Source: JBEEFP01 sp041166085 (GTDB lineage Bacteria; Actinomycetota; Acidimicrobiia; Acidimicrobiales; JAFATL01). Taken from it: DNA of 64,000 nt. The stretch spans positions 40,062 through 104,061 of the forward strand of contig JBEEFP010000007.1 of the NCBI GenBank assembly GCA_041166085.1, in the 5' to 3' direction. A program made the position numbers and the translations under genes. The notes under the pieces are model-generated. The model worked only from the letters and a program-made list of their open reading frames with translations. It made no database searches and was not told the origin of the DNA. Of the stretch, positions 29,465-37,200 are shown piece after piece. Positions within the stretch are counted from its first letter, which is position 1. Each line of letters starts with the position of its first letter.

Positions 29465-29480
29465 GGGGATGACCATCCCC
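29465..29480 (+). promoter_or_regulatory. Small hairpin just before the ECF sigma factor RBS
   Basis: GGGGAT and ATCCCC with a GACC loop end one base before the GAGGAG ribosome binding site at 29482-29487. In mRNA it could affect access to the ribosome binding site. Confidence 0.35.
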
Positions 29481-29496
29481 CGAGGAGCGTGGGGCC

Positions 29497-30063
29497 GTGC
29501 AGCAGCTGGGAAGCATCACTGGGGACGTCGTCGTGGACCTGCGGGGAGATCCCGGGGCCAACGATTTCGAGGACTGGTACCGGAGCCACCGTGACCAGTT
29601 GGTGAGTTACTGCGCCCGCTTCCTGCATGACGACGCGGCCGCGGCAGACGTCGCCCAGGAGGCGCTGTTCCGGGCGTGGGCCCGCCGCGACAGCTTCACC
29701 GGCGGCGAGCAGGTGCGGCCCTGGCTGTGGCGGGTCGCCCGCAACCTGTGCATCGACGCCATCCGCGTGCGCCAGCGCACGCTGCCGTCGGCGGCGATCC
29801 CCGATCGTCCCGCCGGCGACGGCGCCGATCCGACTCGGCCCATCGAGGCCGAGGAGGACCGCCGCACCGTGCGGGCCGCCCTCGAGGTGCTGAGCCCGCG
29901 GCACCGCGACCTGCTGGTGCGACGCGAGGTGTTCGGCGAGGGTTACGAGGACCTGGCCCAAGAGCTGGGCGTGAGCGTCGAAGGCGCCCGTGCCGTCGTG
30001 TTCCGGGCCCGCCGCTGCTTGCAGCACCACTACGCGCAGATGCGCGAGATGGCCGTCGCGTAG
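29497..30063 (+). CDS. ECF-type RNA polymerase sigma factor
   Basis: A 188-residue sigma-70 family factor. Region 2 spans about 24-92 (YRSHRDQLVSYCARFLHDD through FTGGEQVRPWLWRVARNLCID) and region 4 about 128-180 (LEVLSPRHRDLLVRREVFGEGYEDLAQELG, then SVEGARAVVFRARR, the -35 recognition helix). No region 3 is present, so it is an ECF factor. No anti-sigma gene follows; the next gene is on the other strand. GTG 29497 lies nine bases after GAGGAG. Confidence 0.88.
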   Translation: MQQLGSITGDVVVDLRGDPGANDFEDWYRSHRDQLVSYCARFLHDDAAAADVAQEALFRAWARRDSFTGGEQVRPWLWRVARNLCIDAIRVRQRTLPSAAIPDRPAGDGADPTRPIEAEEDRRTVRAALEVLSPRHRDLLVRREVFGEGYEDLAQELGVSVEGARAVVFRARRCLQHHYAQMREMAVA

Positions 30064-30093
30064 CTCTACCGCGAACAAGCTCTGCCGCTCGGG

Positions 30094-31020
30094 CTAGCTG
30101 CGGAAGCCTTCGGGCAGGAGCTGATTGCCGGCGACGGTGCGGTAGTACACCTGCCAGTAGTAGTAGCCGTTGAAGGCGCGCTCGTTCTCTGCCATGAGCC
30201 TGGCGTAGGTCTTCACCGCTTCGACGTAGTGCCAGCTGCGGTTGTAGTTCCAGATGGCCGAGTCGACGGTCTGCGGGGCGCCGTTGTACTTGAGGTACCG
30301 GGCGGCGGCGAGGATCGCGTCGTGCGGGTTGGTGATGTCGCCCTGCCCGAACCGCGCCCACGTCTCGGGCATGAACTGCATGGGTCCCTGCGCGCCGGCC
30401 GAGCTCAGCCCGTGGATCCGGCCCATGCGCGTCTCGACCAGATTGATGGCAGCGAGGTACTGCCACGGGACGCTCGTCGCCGCCTCGCCCTCCTTGTAGT
30501 GGGCCAGCAGCTCAGCGGCCGGCGCGGGCGGGTCGACCGCCCACCCGCTGGGCAGCTTGTCGCGCGGTTTCGGCGCGAGCAGACGGAGCTCGTTGCCCGC
30601 GTGCACGTTGGAGTTGGTGATGGCCTGCTGGCCCGGGGTCAACTTGGCGAGGACGAGGGGCTGCCAGTCGGGGTGGTCGAGCAGTGCGTAGTACGCGACC
30701 TGCTCGGTGTGGGCTTGGCGCGCGAGATCGGGCTCGGCAGTGGCCGGGTTCCTCACCGTGTCGATGGCGGCGGCCAGCTGAACAGCCAGGCCGTCGGGAT
30801 CACCGGCCGCCACCACGGGCCCAGGCGGCGGCGCGGTGGTGGTGACCGGGACTGCGGTGGTGGTGGTCGGCGGTGCGGTGGTGGATGTGGTCGTGGTGGT
30901 GCGCTTGACGGTGATCGGCGTCAACAGCGCCGCGCGCGTCCCCTCGTCGTTGTGCGCGCGCACCGCCAGCACACCGAGCGCCAGCAGCAGCGCGACCACG
31001 AGCCCCAACGTCCGCCGCAT
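30094..31020 (-). CDS. Secreted lytic transglycosylase (SLT domain)
   Basis: Cleaves the glycan strands of peptidoglycan outside the membrane. Residues 1-22 form an N-terminal membrane anchor or signal sequence (RRTLGLVVALLLALGVLAV), followed by a Thr/Pro-rich linker to about residue 68. The SLT fold starts near 180; catalytic E196 is in INLVETRMGRI, followed by the motif SSAGAQGPMQFMPETW. The final YYYWQVYYRTV segment is typical for this actinobacterial group. It converges on the sigma factor gene with a 30-base gap. 308 residues. Confidence 0.88.
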   Translation of the reverse strand: MRRTLGLVVALLLALGVLAVRAHNDEGTRAALLTPITVKRTTTTTSTTAPPTTTTAVPVTTTAPPPGPVVAAGDPDGLAVQLAAAIDTVRNPATAEPDLARQAHTEQVAYYALLDHPDWQPLVLAKLTPGQQAITNSNVHAGNELRLLAPKPRDKLPSGWAVDPPAPAAELLAHYKEGEAATSVPWQYLAAINLVETRMGRIHGLSSAGAQGPMQFMPETWARFGQGDITNPHDAILAAARYLKYNGAPQTVDSAIWNYNRSWHYVEAVKTYARLMAENERAFNGYYYWQVYYRTVAGNQLLPEGFRS

Positions 31021-31041
31021 GCGCCGGAAATCCTACCGGCC

Positions 31042-31836
31042 TCAGTGGGCGGTGCGAACAAGCCCTTCCTGCACCACCGACACCACGAGGCTGCCGTCCT
31101 CGCGGAAGATGCGGCCGAGGGCCAGGCCCCGTCCACCCGAGGCGGACGGGCTCTCCTGGTCGTAGAGCAGCCACTCGTCGGCCCGGAACGGGCGGTGGAA
31201 CCACATGGCGTGGTCCAGGCTGGCGACCTGCAGGTTGGGGTCCTCCCAATCGATGCCGTGGGCGTTGACGACGGGGTCGAGCAGCGTCATGTCCGACGCG
31301 TAGGCGACGACGCACACGTGCAGCAGCGGATCGTCCGGGAGCGTGCCCGCGGCACGGAACCACAGCCGCTGTCGCGGGTCCGTGCCGCGCTCGGGGGTCA
31401 CGAAGCGCAGGTCGAAGGCGGGGGCCCATTCGAAGCTGGTGGTCGTCTCGGGCGCCGGCACGTCGGCCGGCATGGGCAGCTGGTGGTCGACGCCGGGTTC
31501 GGCGATGTGGAACGAGGCCGACAGGTTGAAGATGGGCCTGCCGTGCTGGATGGCCACGACCCGTCTGGTGGTGAACGACCGTCCGTCGCGGATGCGGTCC
31601 ACGTCGTAGACGATGGGGACGGAGGGATCGCCGGGCCGGAGGAAGTACGCGTGCAGCGAGTGGACGGTGCGGTCGTCGGGGACGGTGCGTCCCGCCGCCA
31701 CCAGCGCCTGGCCCGCGACTTGTCCTCCGAAGACGCGTTGGCGCTCCTCGTCGGGGCTGCGGCCCCGGAAGATGTTGACCTCGATGGTTTCGAGGTCGAG
31801 CAGGTCGACGAGCGCGTCGAGCGCGGGCTGGGTCAC
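31042..31836 (-). CDS. tesB: Acyl-CoA thioesterase II
   Basis: Hydrolyses acyl-CoA to fatty acid and CoA. It has the TesB double hot-dog: N-terminal RVFGGQVAGQALVAAGRTV, central VDRIRDGRSFTTRRVVAIQHG, and C-terminal LDHAMWFHRPFRADEWLLYD with SASGGRGLALGRIF. The Asp of AYASDMTLLD and the Gln of VVSVVQEGLVR correspond to catalytic residues of Escherichia coli TesB. 264 residues from GTG 31836. It is divergent from the GH1 gene with only 20 bases between start codons. Confidence 0.92.
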   Translation of the reverse strand: MTQPALDALVDLLDLETIEVNIFRGRSPDEERQRVFGGQVAGQALVAAGRTVPDDRTVHSLHAYFLRPGDPSVPIVYDVDRIRDGRSFTTRRVVAIQHGRPIFNLSASFHIAEPGVDHQLPMPADVPAPETTTSFEWAPAFDLRFVTPERGTDPRQRLWFRAAGTLPDDPLLHVCVVAYASDMTLLDPVVNAHGIDWEDPNLQVASLDHAMWFHRPFRADEWLLYDQESPSASGGRGLALGRIFREDGSLVVSVVQEGLVRTAH

Positions 31837-31843
31837 AGCTGGC

Positions 31844-31849
31844 TAGTTT
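31844..31849 (+). promoter_or_regulatory. -10 element (TAGTTT) of the GH1 gene
   Basis: TAGTTT ends seven bases before ATG 31857; no ribosome binding site is possible in the 20-base gap to tesB. Confidence 0.55.
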
Positions 31850-31856
31850 CGCCGCG

Positions 31857-33032
31857 ATGAGCGTCGAGTTCCCGGACGGGTTCCTTTGGGGAACGGCCAC
31901 CGCCGCTCACCAGGTCGAGGGGAACAACTGGAACAACGACTGGTGGGCGTGGGAGCACAACCCACTGTCGCCCTGTGTCGAGCCGAGCGGCGACGCCATC
32001 GACCAGTACCACCGCTATCCGGAGGACATCGCGCTGCTGGCCGACCTCGGGTTCGGCACCTACCGGTTCTCGGTGGAGTGGAGCCGCATCGAGCCCGTCG
32101 AAGGTGAGTGGTCACGCGCCGCCCTCGATCACTACCGGCGGGTGTGCGAGACGTGTCTGGCCCACGGCATCACGCCCATCGTCACGTACCACCACTTCAC
32201 GGCGCCGTGCTGGGTGGCCAACCACGGTGGTTGGGAGGAGCCCGACAACGCCGACCGGTTCGCCTTCTTCGCCGAGAAGGTCACCGAGCGCCTGGGCGAC
32301 ATCATCGGGTGGGCGTGCACGTTCAACGAGCCGAACATCGTCGCGACGATGGGCTACCTCGCCGGCGTGTTCCCACCGGGGCGCCGCGACCGGGCGCTGC
32401 GCCACTCCGTCAACGACATCCTCATCGATGCGCACCACAAGGCGGTGCAGGCCATCAAGGCCGGACCTGGCGAGTTCCCGGTGGGCCTGACGCTTGCCAT
32501 GTCCGACTACCAGGCCGTCGGTGGTGGCGAGGAACGGCGCGACCACCTCCGCCGCGGCATGGAGGACGTGTACCTCGAAGCGGCTCGGGGAGACGACTAC
32601 ATCGGCGTGCAGACCTACAGCCGCACTCGGGTCGGGCCCCAGGGGACGCTCGGGCCGGAGGACGGCGTCGAGACCACGCTCATGGGTTACGAGTTCTGGC
32701 CCGAGGCCCTCGAGGCGACCATTCGCCGGGCGTGGAAGGTCACCGAGCAGACGCCGATCTTCGTCACCGAGAACGGCATCGGCACCGACGACGACACCCG
32801 GCGCATCGAGTACGTGCGACGCGCGCTGCACGGGGTGCGTCAGTGTCTCGACGACGGCATCGACATCCGCGGGTACACGTACTGGTCCGCCTTCGACAAC
32901 TTCGAATGGGCCCTCGGTTACCGGCCGACGTTCGGCCTCGTCGCCGTCGACCGCGACACCTTTGCGCGGCACCCCAAGCCCAGCGCCGCCTGGCTGGGCC
33001 AGATCGCACGCACCGGTACCCTGAACGAGTGA
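31857..33032 (+). CDS. Glycoside hydrolase family 1 (beta-glucosidase-like)
   Basis: A retaining beta-glycosidase: acid/base E158 in TFNEPNIVA, nucleophile E305 in FVTENGIGT, plus the N-terminal signature FLWGTATAAHQVEG and SVEWSRIEP, and GYTYWSAFDNFEW near the end. At 391 residues it is shorter than the usual ~450, mainly between the two catalytic residues. The sugar specificity cannot be assigned; QVEGN carries the usual substrate-binding Gln. It overlaps the GtrA gene by GTGA. Confidence 0.9.
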   Translation: MSVEFPDGFLWGTATAAHQVEGNNWNNDWWAWEHNPLSPCVEPSGDAIDQYHRYPEDIALLADLGFGTYRFSVEWSRIEPVEGEWSRAALDHYRRVCETCLAHGITPIVTYHHFTAPCWVANHGGWEEPDNADRFAFFAEKVTERLGDIIGWACTFNEPNIVATMGYLAGVFPPGRRDRALRHSVNDILIDAHHKAVQAIKAGPGEFPVGLTLAMSDYQAVGGGEERRDHLRRGMEDVYLEAARGDDYIGVQTYSRTRVGPQGTLGPEDGVETTLMGYEFWPEALEATIRRAWKVTEQTPIFVTENGIGTDDDTRRIEYVRRALHGVRQCLDDGIDIRGYTYWSAFDNFEWALGYRPTFGLVAVDRDTFARHPKPSAAWLGQIARTGTLNE

Positions 33033-33538
33033 ATTTCTCCCCGTCCGCTCTGCGCGCCCATGCCCGCACGCCGACGGGGCAGAGGCTGGTGAGGTACACG
33101 ATGGTGTCGATCATCAGCGTGATCATCAGCCAGGCCCTGCTGGCGCTGGCGTTCGGGGTGTTCCGTTGGACCGCGGCATGGTCGAACGTCTTCGCGGTCG
33201 GGCTCGGGTCGTTGCCGAGCTACTACCTCAACCGGGCGTGGGCCTGGGGCAAGCGGGGACGCTCGCACATGCTCAAGGAGGTCGTGCCCTTCTGGGCCAT
33301 GTCCTTCCTCGGCCTGGCCCTGTCCACCTTGTTCGTGCACCTGGCCGAGGATCGGGCCCAGGCCTATTCCGACAACCGCGGCGTGCAGACCCTCATCATC
33401 CAGAGCGCGGCACTGGCCGCGTTCGGTGTGTTGTGGGTGGCAAAGTTCGTCATCCTCAACAAGGTGATGTTCGCCCACCACGAGGAAGACCTCGAGGACA
33501 TGCCTGCACTCGACGGTCGCACCGGCATCCCCACTTGA
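33029..33538 (+). CDS. GtrA-like family membrane protein
   Basis: A 169-residue protein with four hydrophobic segments. GtrA proteins are thought to help move lipid-linked sugars across the membrane. Recognisable blocks are RYTMVSIISVIISQALLAL in helix 1, GSLPSYYLNRAWAWGKRGR (the conserved NR-W motif of the family) and KFVILNKVMFA in helix 4. GTG 33029 overlaps the GH1 stop (GTGA) and its own stop overlaps the next TTG start (TTGA). It fits the nearby glycosyltransferase unit on the other strand. Confidence 0.85.
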   Translation: MNFSPSALRAHARTPTGQRLVRYTMVSIISVIISQALLALAFGVFRWTAAWSNVFAVGLGSLPSYYLNRAWAWGKRGRSHMLKEVVPFWAMSFLGLALSTLFVHLAEDRAQAYSDNRGVQTLIIQSAALAAFGVLWVAKFVILNKVMFAHHEEDLEDMPALDGRTGIPT

Positions 33539-34176
33539 GTTGGCACGAGGTCGCGCTGGCGGCCAAGGGGTTCATGCCCGACGACGAGGGCATGGCGCTG
33601 CACGACGCGGCGGCTCGCGCTGCGGCGTCGGGGCTCGGACCGCTGCTCGAGGTGGGCACGTACTGCGGCAAGTCGGCGGTGTACATCGGCGCCGCCGCGC
33701 GTGGGCAGGGCAACGTGCTGTTCACCGTCGACCACCACCGCGGCTCGGAGGAGAACCAGGCGGGCTGGGAGCACCACGACACCGACGTGGTCGACCCCGC
33801 CACGGGCGAGATGGACACGCTCCCGTTCTTCCGGCGCACGATCCGTGCCGCAGGGCTCGATGACACAGTGATCGGGGTCGTCGGCCATTCGCCCGTGGTC
33901 GCGGCCGCGTGGCGCACGCCGCTGTCGTTCCTGTTCATCGACGGGGGCCACGGGTCGGAGCCGGCCTGGGCCGACTACCGCGGCTGGACGCCGAACCTTG
34001 CGCCCGGCGGGCTGCTGGCCATCCACGACGTGTTCCCCGACCCCGCCGACGGCGGCCGTCCGCCCTACGAGCTGTACTGCGCCGCCGTCGAGTCCGGCGA
34101 GTTCGTCGACCTCGAGTGGCGCGCCTGCGGCTCCCTGCGCGTCCTCGAGCGGACGTCCCGCCAACGGGGGGACTAG
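33535..34176 (+). CDS. Class I SAM-dependent methyltransferase (Methyltransf_24 type), TTG start
   Basis: A 213-residue methyltransferase with LLEVGTYCGKSAVYIGAAA as motif I, TVDHHRG as motif II and PLSFLFIDGGHGSEPAWADY as motif IV, followed by LAPGGLLAIHDVFPD. This form is close to cephalosporin hydroxylase/Methyltransf_24 proteins found in polysaccharide loci. No ATG or GTG fits: TTG 33535 overlaps the GtrA stop as TTGA and yields a complete N terminus (SWHEVALAAKGFMPDDEG). It converges on the minus-strand gene with overlapping stops (CTAG, 34173-34176). Confidence 0.8.
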   Translation: MSWHEVALAAKGFMPDDEGMALHDAAARAAASGLGPLLEVGTYCGKSAVYIGAAARGQGNVLFTVDHHRGSEENQAGWEHHDTDVVDPATGEMDTLPFFRRTIRAAGLDDTVIGVVGHSPVVAAAWRTPLSFLFIDGGHGSEPAWADYRGWTPNLAPGGLLAIHDVFPDPADGGRPPYELYCAAVESGEFVDLEWRACGSLRVLERTSRQRGD

Positions 34177-35210
34177 GGCTCGCGGACCGCTTCGGGCAGG
34201 TCGACGACGGCGGGGAGGGCGTGGCCGGCGAAGACGCCGGTGGTGGCGGCGCCGCCCTTGAGCAGGTCGTCGGCGAGGACGATGGCCGCCGCGGTGTAGG
34301 TCGTGCGCTCGTCGCCGGGGTAGCGCACGCACTGCGGGTGGACGCAGCCGGTGAAGTACGAGCCGTCCTCGGCCCGCATGTGGCGCGTGAAGCGCAACAG
34401 GCGCGCCGCTTCGGCCTTCATGCCCGAGATGGCGCAGGCGATGGCGCACTCGGCCGTCTCGGCCGCGGTTGCCCAGGGCCGGTCGGCGACGCAGCGGACG
34501 CCGAGGCCCTCCATGACGAACTCGTCCCACCGGTCCTGCAGATGGGCGCGGGCGTCGGCGCCGTGCAGCGCGCCGGACAGCACCGGGTAGTACCAGTCCA
34601 TGGCCCAGCGGTCCTTGGGCTCGAACAGCTCGAGCCGTCGGTGGGCGATGGCATGCGCCAGCTGTCCGGCGGCCAGCTCCCATTCGGGCCGCTCCCGTCG
34701 CAACCGCTCGGCGATGGCGACGCCGGCCCGCAGGCTGTGCAGCACCGAGGACGATCCCGTCAGCAGCGCGAATCGACCGGGGGTGATGCCGTCCGGCTCG
34801 ATGGACCAGAGGATCTGCCCGCCCGGCTGCTGCAGGCGCAGCACGAAGCCCATGGCCTTGTCGACCACCGGCCACATGCGCTCGAGGAAGGCGGGGTCGC
34901 CGGTGGCGAGAAAGTGGTGCCACACGCCAACCGCCACGTAGGCGGTGACGTTGGTGTCGAGGCGATAGTCCTCGACGCCATCGGCCAGGTAGTAGTTGAA
35001 CCAGCTGCCGTCGTCGTGCTGGGTCGACGCCAGCCATTCGTAGGCCCGCTCGGCGTCGGCGCCGCGTCCGCCCACCGTGAGGGCCATGGCCGCCTCGACG
35101 TGGTTCCACGGGTCGCAGTGGCCGCCCGGGAACCACAGGATCATTCCGCTGTCGAGCTGCCAATCGGCGATGGAATCGGCGGTGGCCCTGATCTCGGCGT
35201 CAGTCAGCAT
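34173..35210 (-). CDS. Alpha/alpha-toroid (prenyltransferase- or six-hairpin-like) protein
   Basis: A 345-residue helical protein of repeated hairpins such as AERAYEWLASTQHDDGSWFNYYLADG, VTAYVAVGVWHHFLATGD and FVLRLQQPGGQILWSIEPDG. The DGSWFN and tandem Trp/Gly-rich helices match the alpha/alpha toroid of terpene cyclase/prenyltransferase and six-hairpin glycosidase folds; databases often label such genes prenyltransferase. No DDxxD or zinc site is obvious, so I would not assign that activity. It overlaps the methyltransferase by 11 bases in a GT4-methyltransferase-toroid operon. Confidence 0.65.
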   Translation of the reverse strand: MLTDAEIRATADSIADWQLDSGMILWFPGGHCDPWNHVEAAMALTVGGRGADAERAYEWLASTQHDDGSWFNYYLADGVEDYRLDTNVTAYVAVGVWHHFLATGDPAFLERMWPVVDKAMGFVLRLQQPGGQILWSIEPDGITPGRFALLTGSSSVLHSLRAGVAIAERLRRERPEWELAAGQLAHAIAHRRLELFEPKDRWAMDWYYPVLSGALHGADARAHLQDRWDEFVMEGLGVRCVADRPWATAAETAECAIACAISGMKAEAARLLRFTRHMRAEDGSYFTGCVHPQCVRYPGDERTTYTAAAIVLADDLLKGGAATTGVFAGHALPAVVDLPEAVREP

Positions 35211-35910
35211 CGGGCTTCTCCAGATAGATCACCAGGCTCTTTCCGATGATCGGGTTGAGGACGGCCTCGGCCGCGCGTGTCACGAGGGGCCGGTCGGTGA
35301 TGTCCCACACCAACAGGCGGTGGTAGGCGCGCACGAGCGGGTGGTCGTCGTTGCGGACGCCGACCGCGCACTTGAGCCACCAGTACGGCGAGTGCAGGCC
35401 GTGGGCGAAGCCCTGGCCGCGGTAGGCGAGGCCCGCGCCGCGGAGCCGCTCGACGAGCGTCCCCCGTCGGTAGATGCGCACGTGGCCGCCCTCGACGCTG
35501 TGGTAGTCGTCGGACAGGGCCCAGTTCACCAACTCGGGGAACCAGCGGGGGACGGTGACGGCCATGGTGCCGCCAGGCCGCAGCACACGCGCCAGCTCGG
35601 CCATGGCTGCGGCGTCGGGTGGGATGTGCTCGAGCACCTCGGCCGCGATGACCCGATCGAACGTGGCATCGGCGAACGGGAGGTGCAGTGCGTCGCCGTT
35701 GACGGGTGCACCGGCGCCGGGCGCGCCCTCGGCCCGTACGGCCTCGACGAGGACGGCGACCTCTTTGAGCTCGGCGTCGTCCGCGTCGAGGGCCACCACG
35801 TCGGCGCCACGCCGCATGGCCTCGTACGCGTGGCGGCCACCGCCGCAGCCCAGGTCGAGCAGACGATCGCCGGGTCGGACCCCCAGCCGTTCGTAGTCGA
35901 CGGTCAACAT
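35200..35910 (-). CDS. Class I SAM-dependent methyltransferase
   Basis: A 236-residue methyltransferase: motif I RLLDLGCGGGRHAYEAMRRG, motif II VVALDADDAELKEV, GDALHLPFADATFDRVIAAEVLEHI and RVLRPGGTMAVTVPRWFPE. The C-terminal FAHGLHSPYWWLKCAVG is a substrate-recognition region conserved in a group found next to glycosyltransferases. Second gene of the minus-strand operon: it starts two bases after the GT4 stop and overlaps the toroid gene by 11 bases. Confidence 0.85.
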   Translation of the reverse strand: MLTVDYERLGVRPGDRLLDLGCGGGRHAYEAMRRGADVVALDADDAELKEVAVLVEAVRAEGAPGAGAPVNGDALHLPFADATFDRVIAAEVLEHIPPDAAAMAELARVLRPGGTMAVTVPRWFPELVNWALSDDYHSVEGGHVRIYRRGTLVERLRGAGLAYRGQGFAHGLHSPYWWLKCAVGVRNDDHPLVRAYHRLLVWDITDRPLVTRAAEAVLNPIIGKSLVIYLEKPDAD

Positions 35911-35912
35911 GG

Positions 35913-37163
35913 TCAGCTACCGGCCTCGGTGCGGCCCAGATGCTCCTCGTACTGCGCGGCCGTGCCCTCGGCGGTGGCGCGCCAGGTGAAGCGGTCGAGC
36001 ACGCGGGCCCGTCCCGCCCGGCCGAGGGCGTCGGCGAAGCGTTGCTCGTCGAGCACGCGGCCGATGGCGCCGGCGAGGGCGCCGACATCGCCCGGAGGCA
36101 CGAGCACGCCCGTGTCGCCGTCGGTGCCGACCACCTCGGGCAGCGCGCCGCCCGTGGTCGCCACGAGCGGCACGCCGCAGGCCATGGCCTCGATGGCCGG
36201 CAGCGAGAAGCCCTCGTACAGGGACGGGACGACGGCGACGGACGCCTCGGCGTAGAGCTCGACGATGCGGCGGTCGGTGACGCCGCTCACGAACGTGACG
36301 GCATCCTCCAGGCCCAGGCGCTGGATCGTCTCGCCGACGCGCGACTCGGCGCGCGGCTTGCCGATGACCACCAGTTCGGCGTGGCGCTCGGTGCGCACCT
36401 TCGCCACCGCCTCCAGCAACGGCACCAGTCCCTTCATGGGGACATCGGCGCTGGCGGTCGTCATGATGCGACCGGGCACGCGGGTGATCTCGGGGATCGG
36501 CACGAACTGGCGCTGGTCCACGCCCACCGGGACGATGTGCATGCGGTCGGCCGGCACGCCCATCTGGGCGACGATGTCCCGCCTCGACGACTCCGACACG
36601 GTGAGGACCCGTGGGATCTGGGCCGCCACCTTGCACTGCATCTTGATGAAGCCGTACCAGCGGCGCAGGGTGATGTGCTGCTTGATGCCCTTGGCCTCGG
36701 CCAGGTGCAGCTCGCGGTCGACGGTGATGGGGTGGTGCAGGGTGGCGACGAGCGGCCATCCGTCGCGCATCATCCCGAGCAAGCCGTTGGCCAGGCACTG
36801 GTTGTCATGGACGATGTCGAAGTCGTCCCGCCGGGCGGCCAGCAGCTTGCGAGTGCGCAGGGCGAAGGTGCGGGGCTCGGGGAAACCGGCCGTGCACATG
36901 ATGGCGAACTCGAGGGCGTCGTAGCGGGTCTTGAACTCGCGCGGCCTGGGGATCCGGAAGGGATCGGGCTGGCGGTACAGGTCGAGGCTGGGCACCTCGA
37001 CCAGATCGACCCCGTCCTCCACGACCGGATACGGCGGCCCGGCGAAGACGGTCGGGCGGTGGCCCAGCTCGAGCAGCTCCCGCGTCAGGTGGCGGGTGTA
37101 GACGCCCTGGCCTCCTGAATGCGGGTTGCCGCGATAGGCGAGAAATGCGATCCGGAGGCCCAT
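35913..37163 (-). CDS. GT4 family glycosyltransferase
   Basis: A 416-residue GT-B retaining glycosyltransferase. The N-terminal Rossmann domain begins RIAFLAYRGNPHSGGQGVY with the acceptor-side Gly loop; the C-terminal domain has VPVGVDQRQF and the GT4 signature VVPSLYEGFSLPAIEAMACG (E-x7-E). Such enzymes transfer sugars to lipids or polysaccharides of the envelope. First gene of the operon; TAGCCT lies ten bases before ATG 37163, and no ribosome binding site is obvious. Confidence 0.9.
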   Translation of the reverse strand: MGLRIAFLAYRGNPHSGGQGVYTRHLTRELLELGHRPTVFAGPPYPVVEDGVDLVEVPSLDLYRQPDPFRIPRPREFKTRYDALEFAIMCTAGFPEPRTFALRTRKLLAARRDDFDIVHDNQCLANGLLGMMRDGWPLVATLHHPITVDRELHLAEAKGIKQHITLRRWYGFIKMQCKVAAQIPRVLTVSESSRRDIVAQMGVPADRMHIVPVGVDQRQFVPIPEITRVPGRIMTTASADVPMKGLVPLLEAVAKVRTERHAELVVIGKPRAESRVGETIQRLGLEDAVTFVSGVTDRRIVELYAEASVAVVPSLYEGFSLPAIEAMACGVPLVATTGGALPEVVGTDGDTGVLVPPGDVGALAGAIGRVLDEQRFADALGRAGRARVLDRFTWRATAEGTAAQYEEHLGRTEAGS

Positions 37164-37200
37164 TAGGCAGGGAAGGCTACGTGGTTTCTTGACCGCCTGG

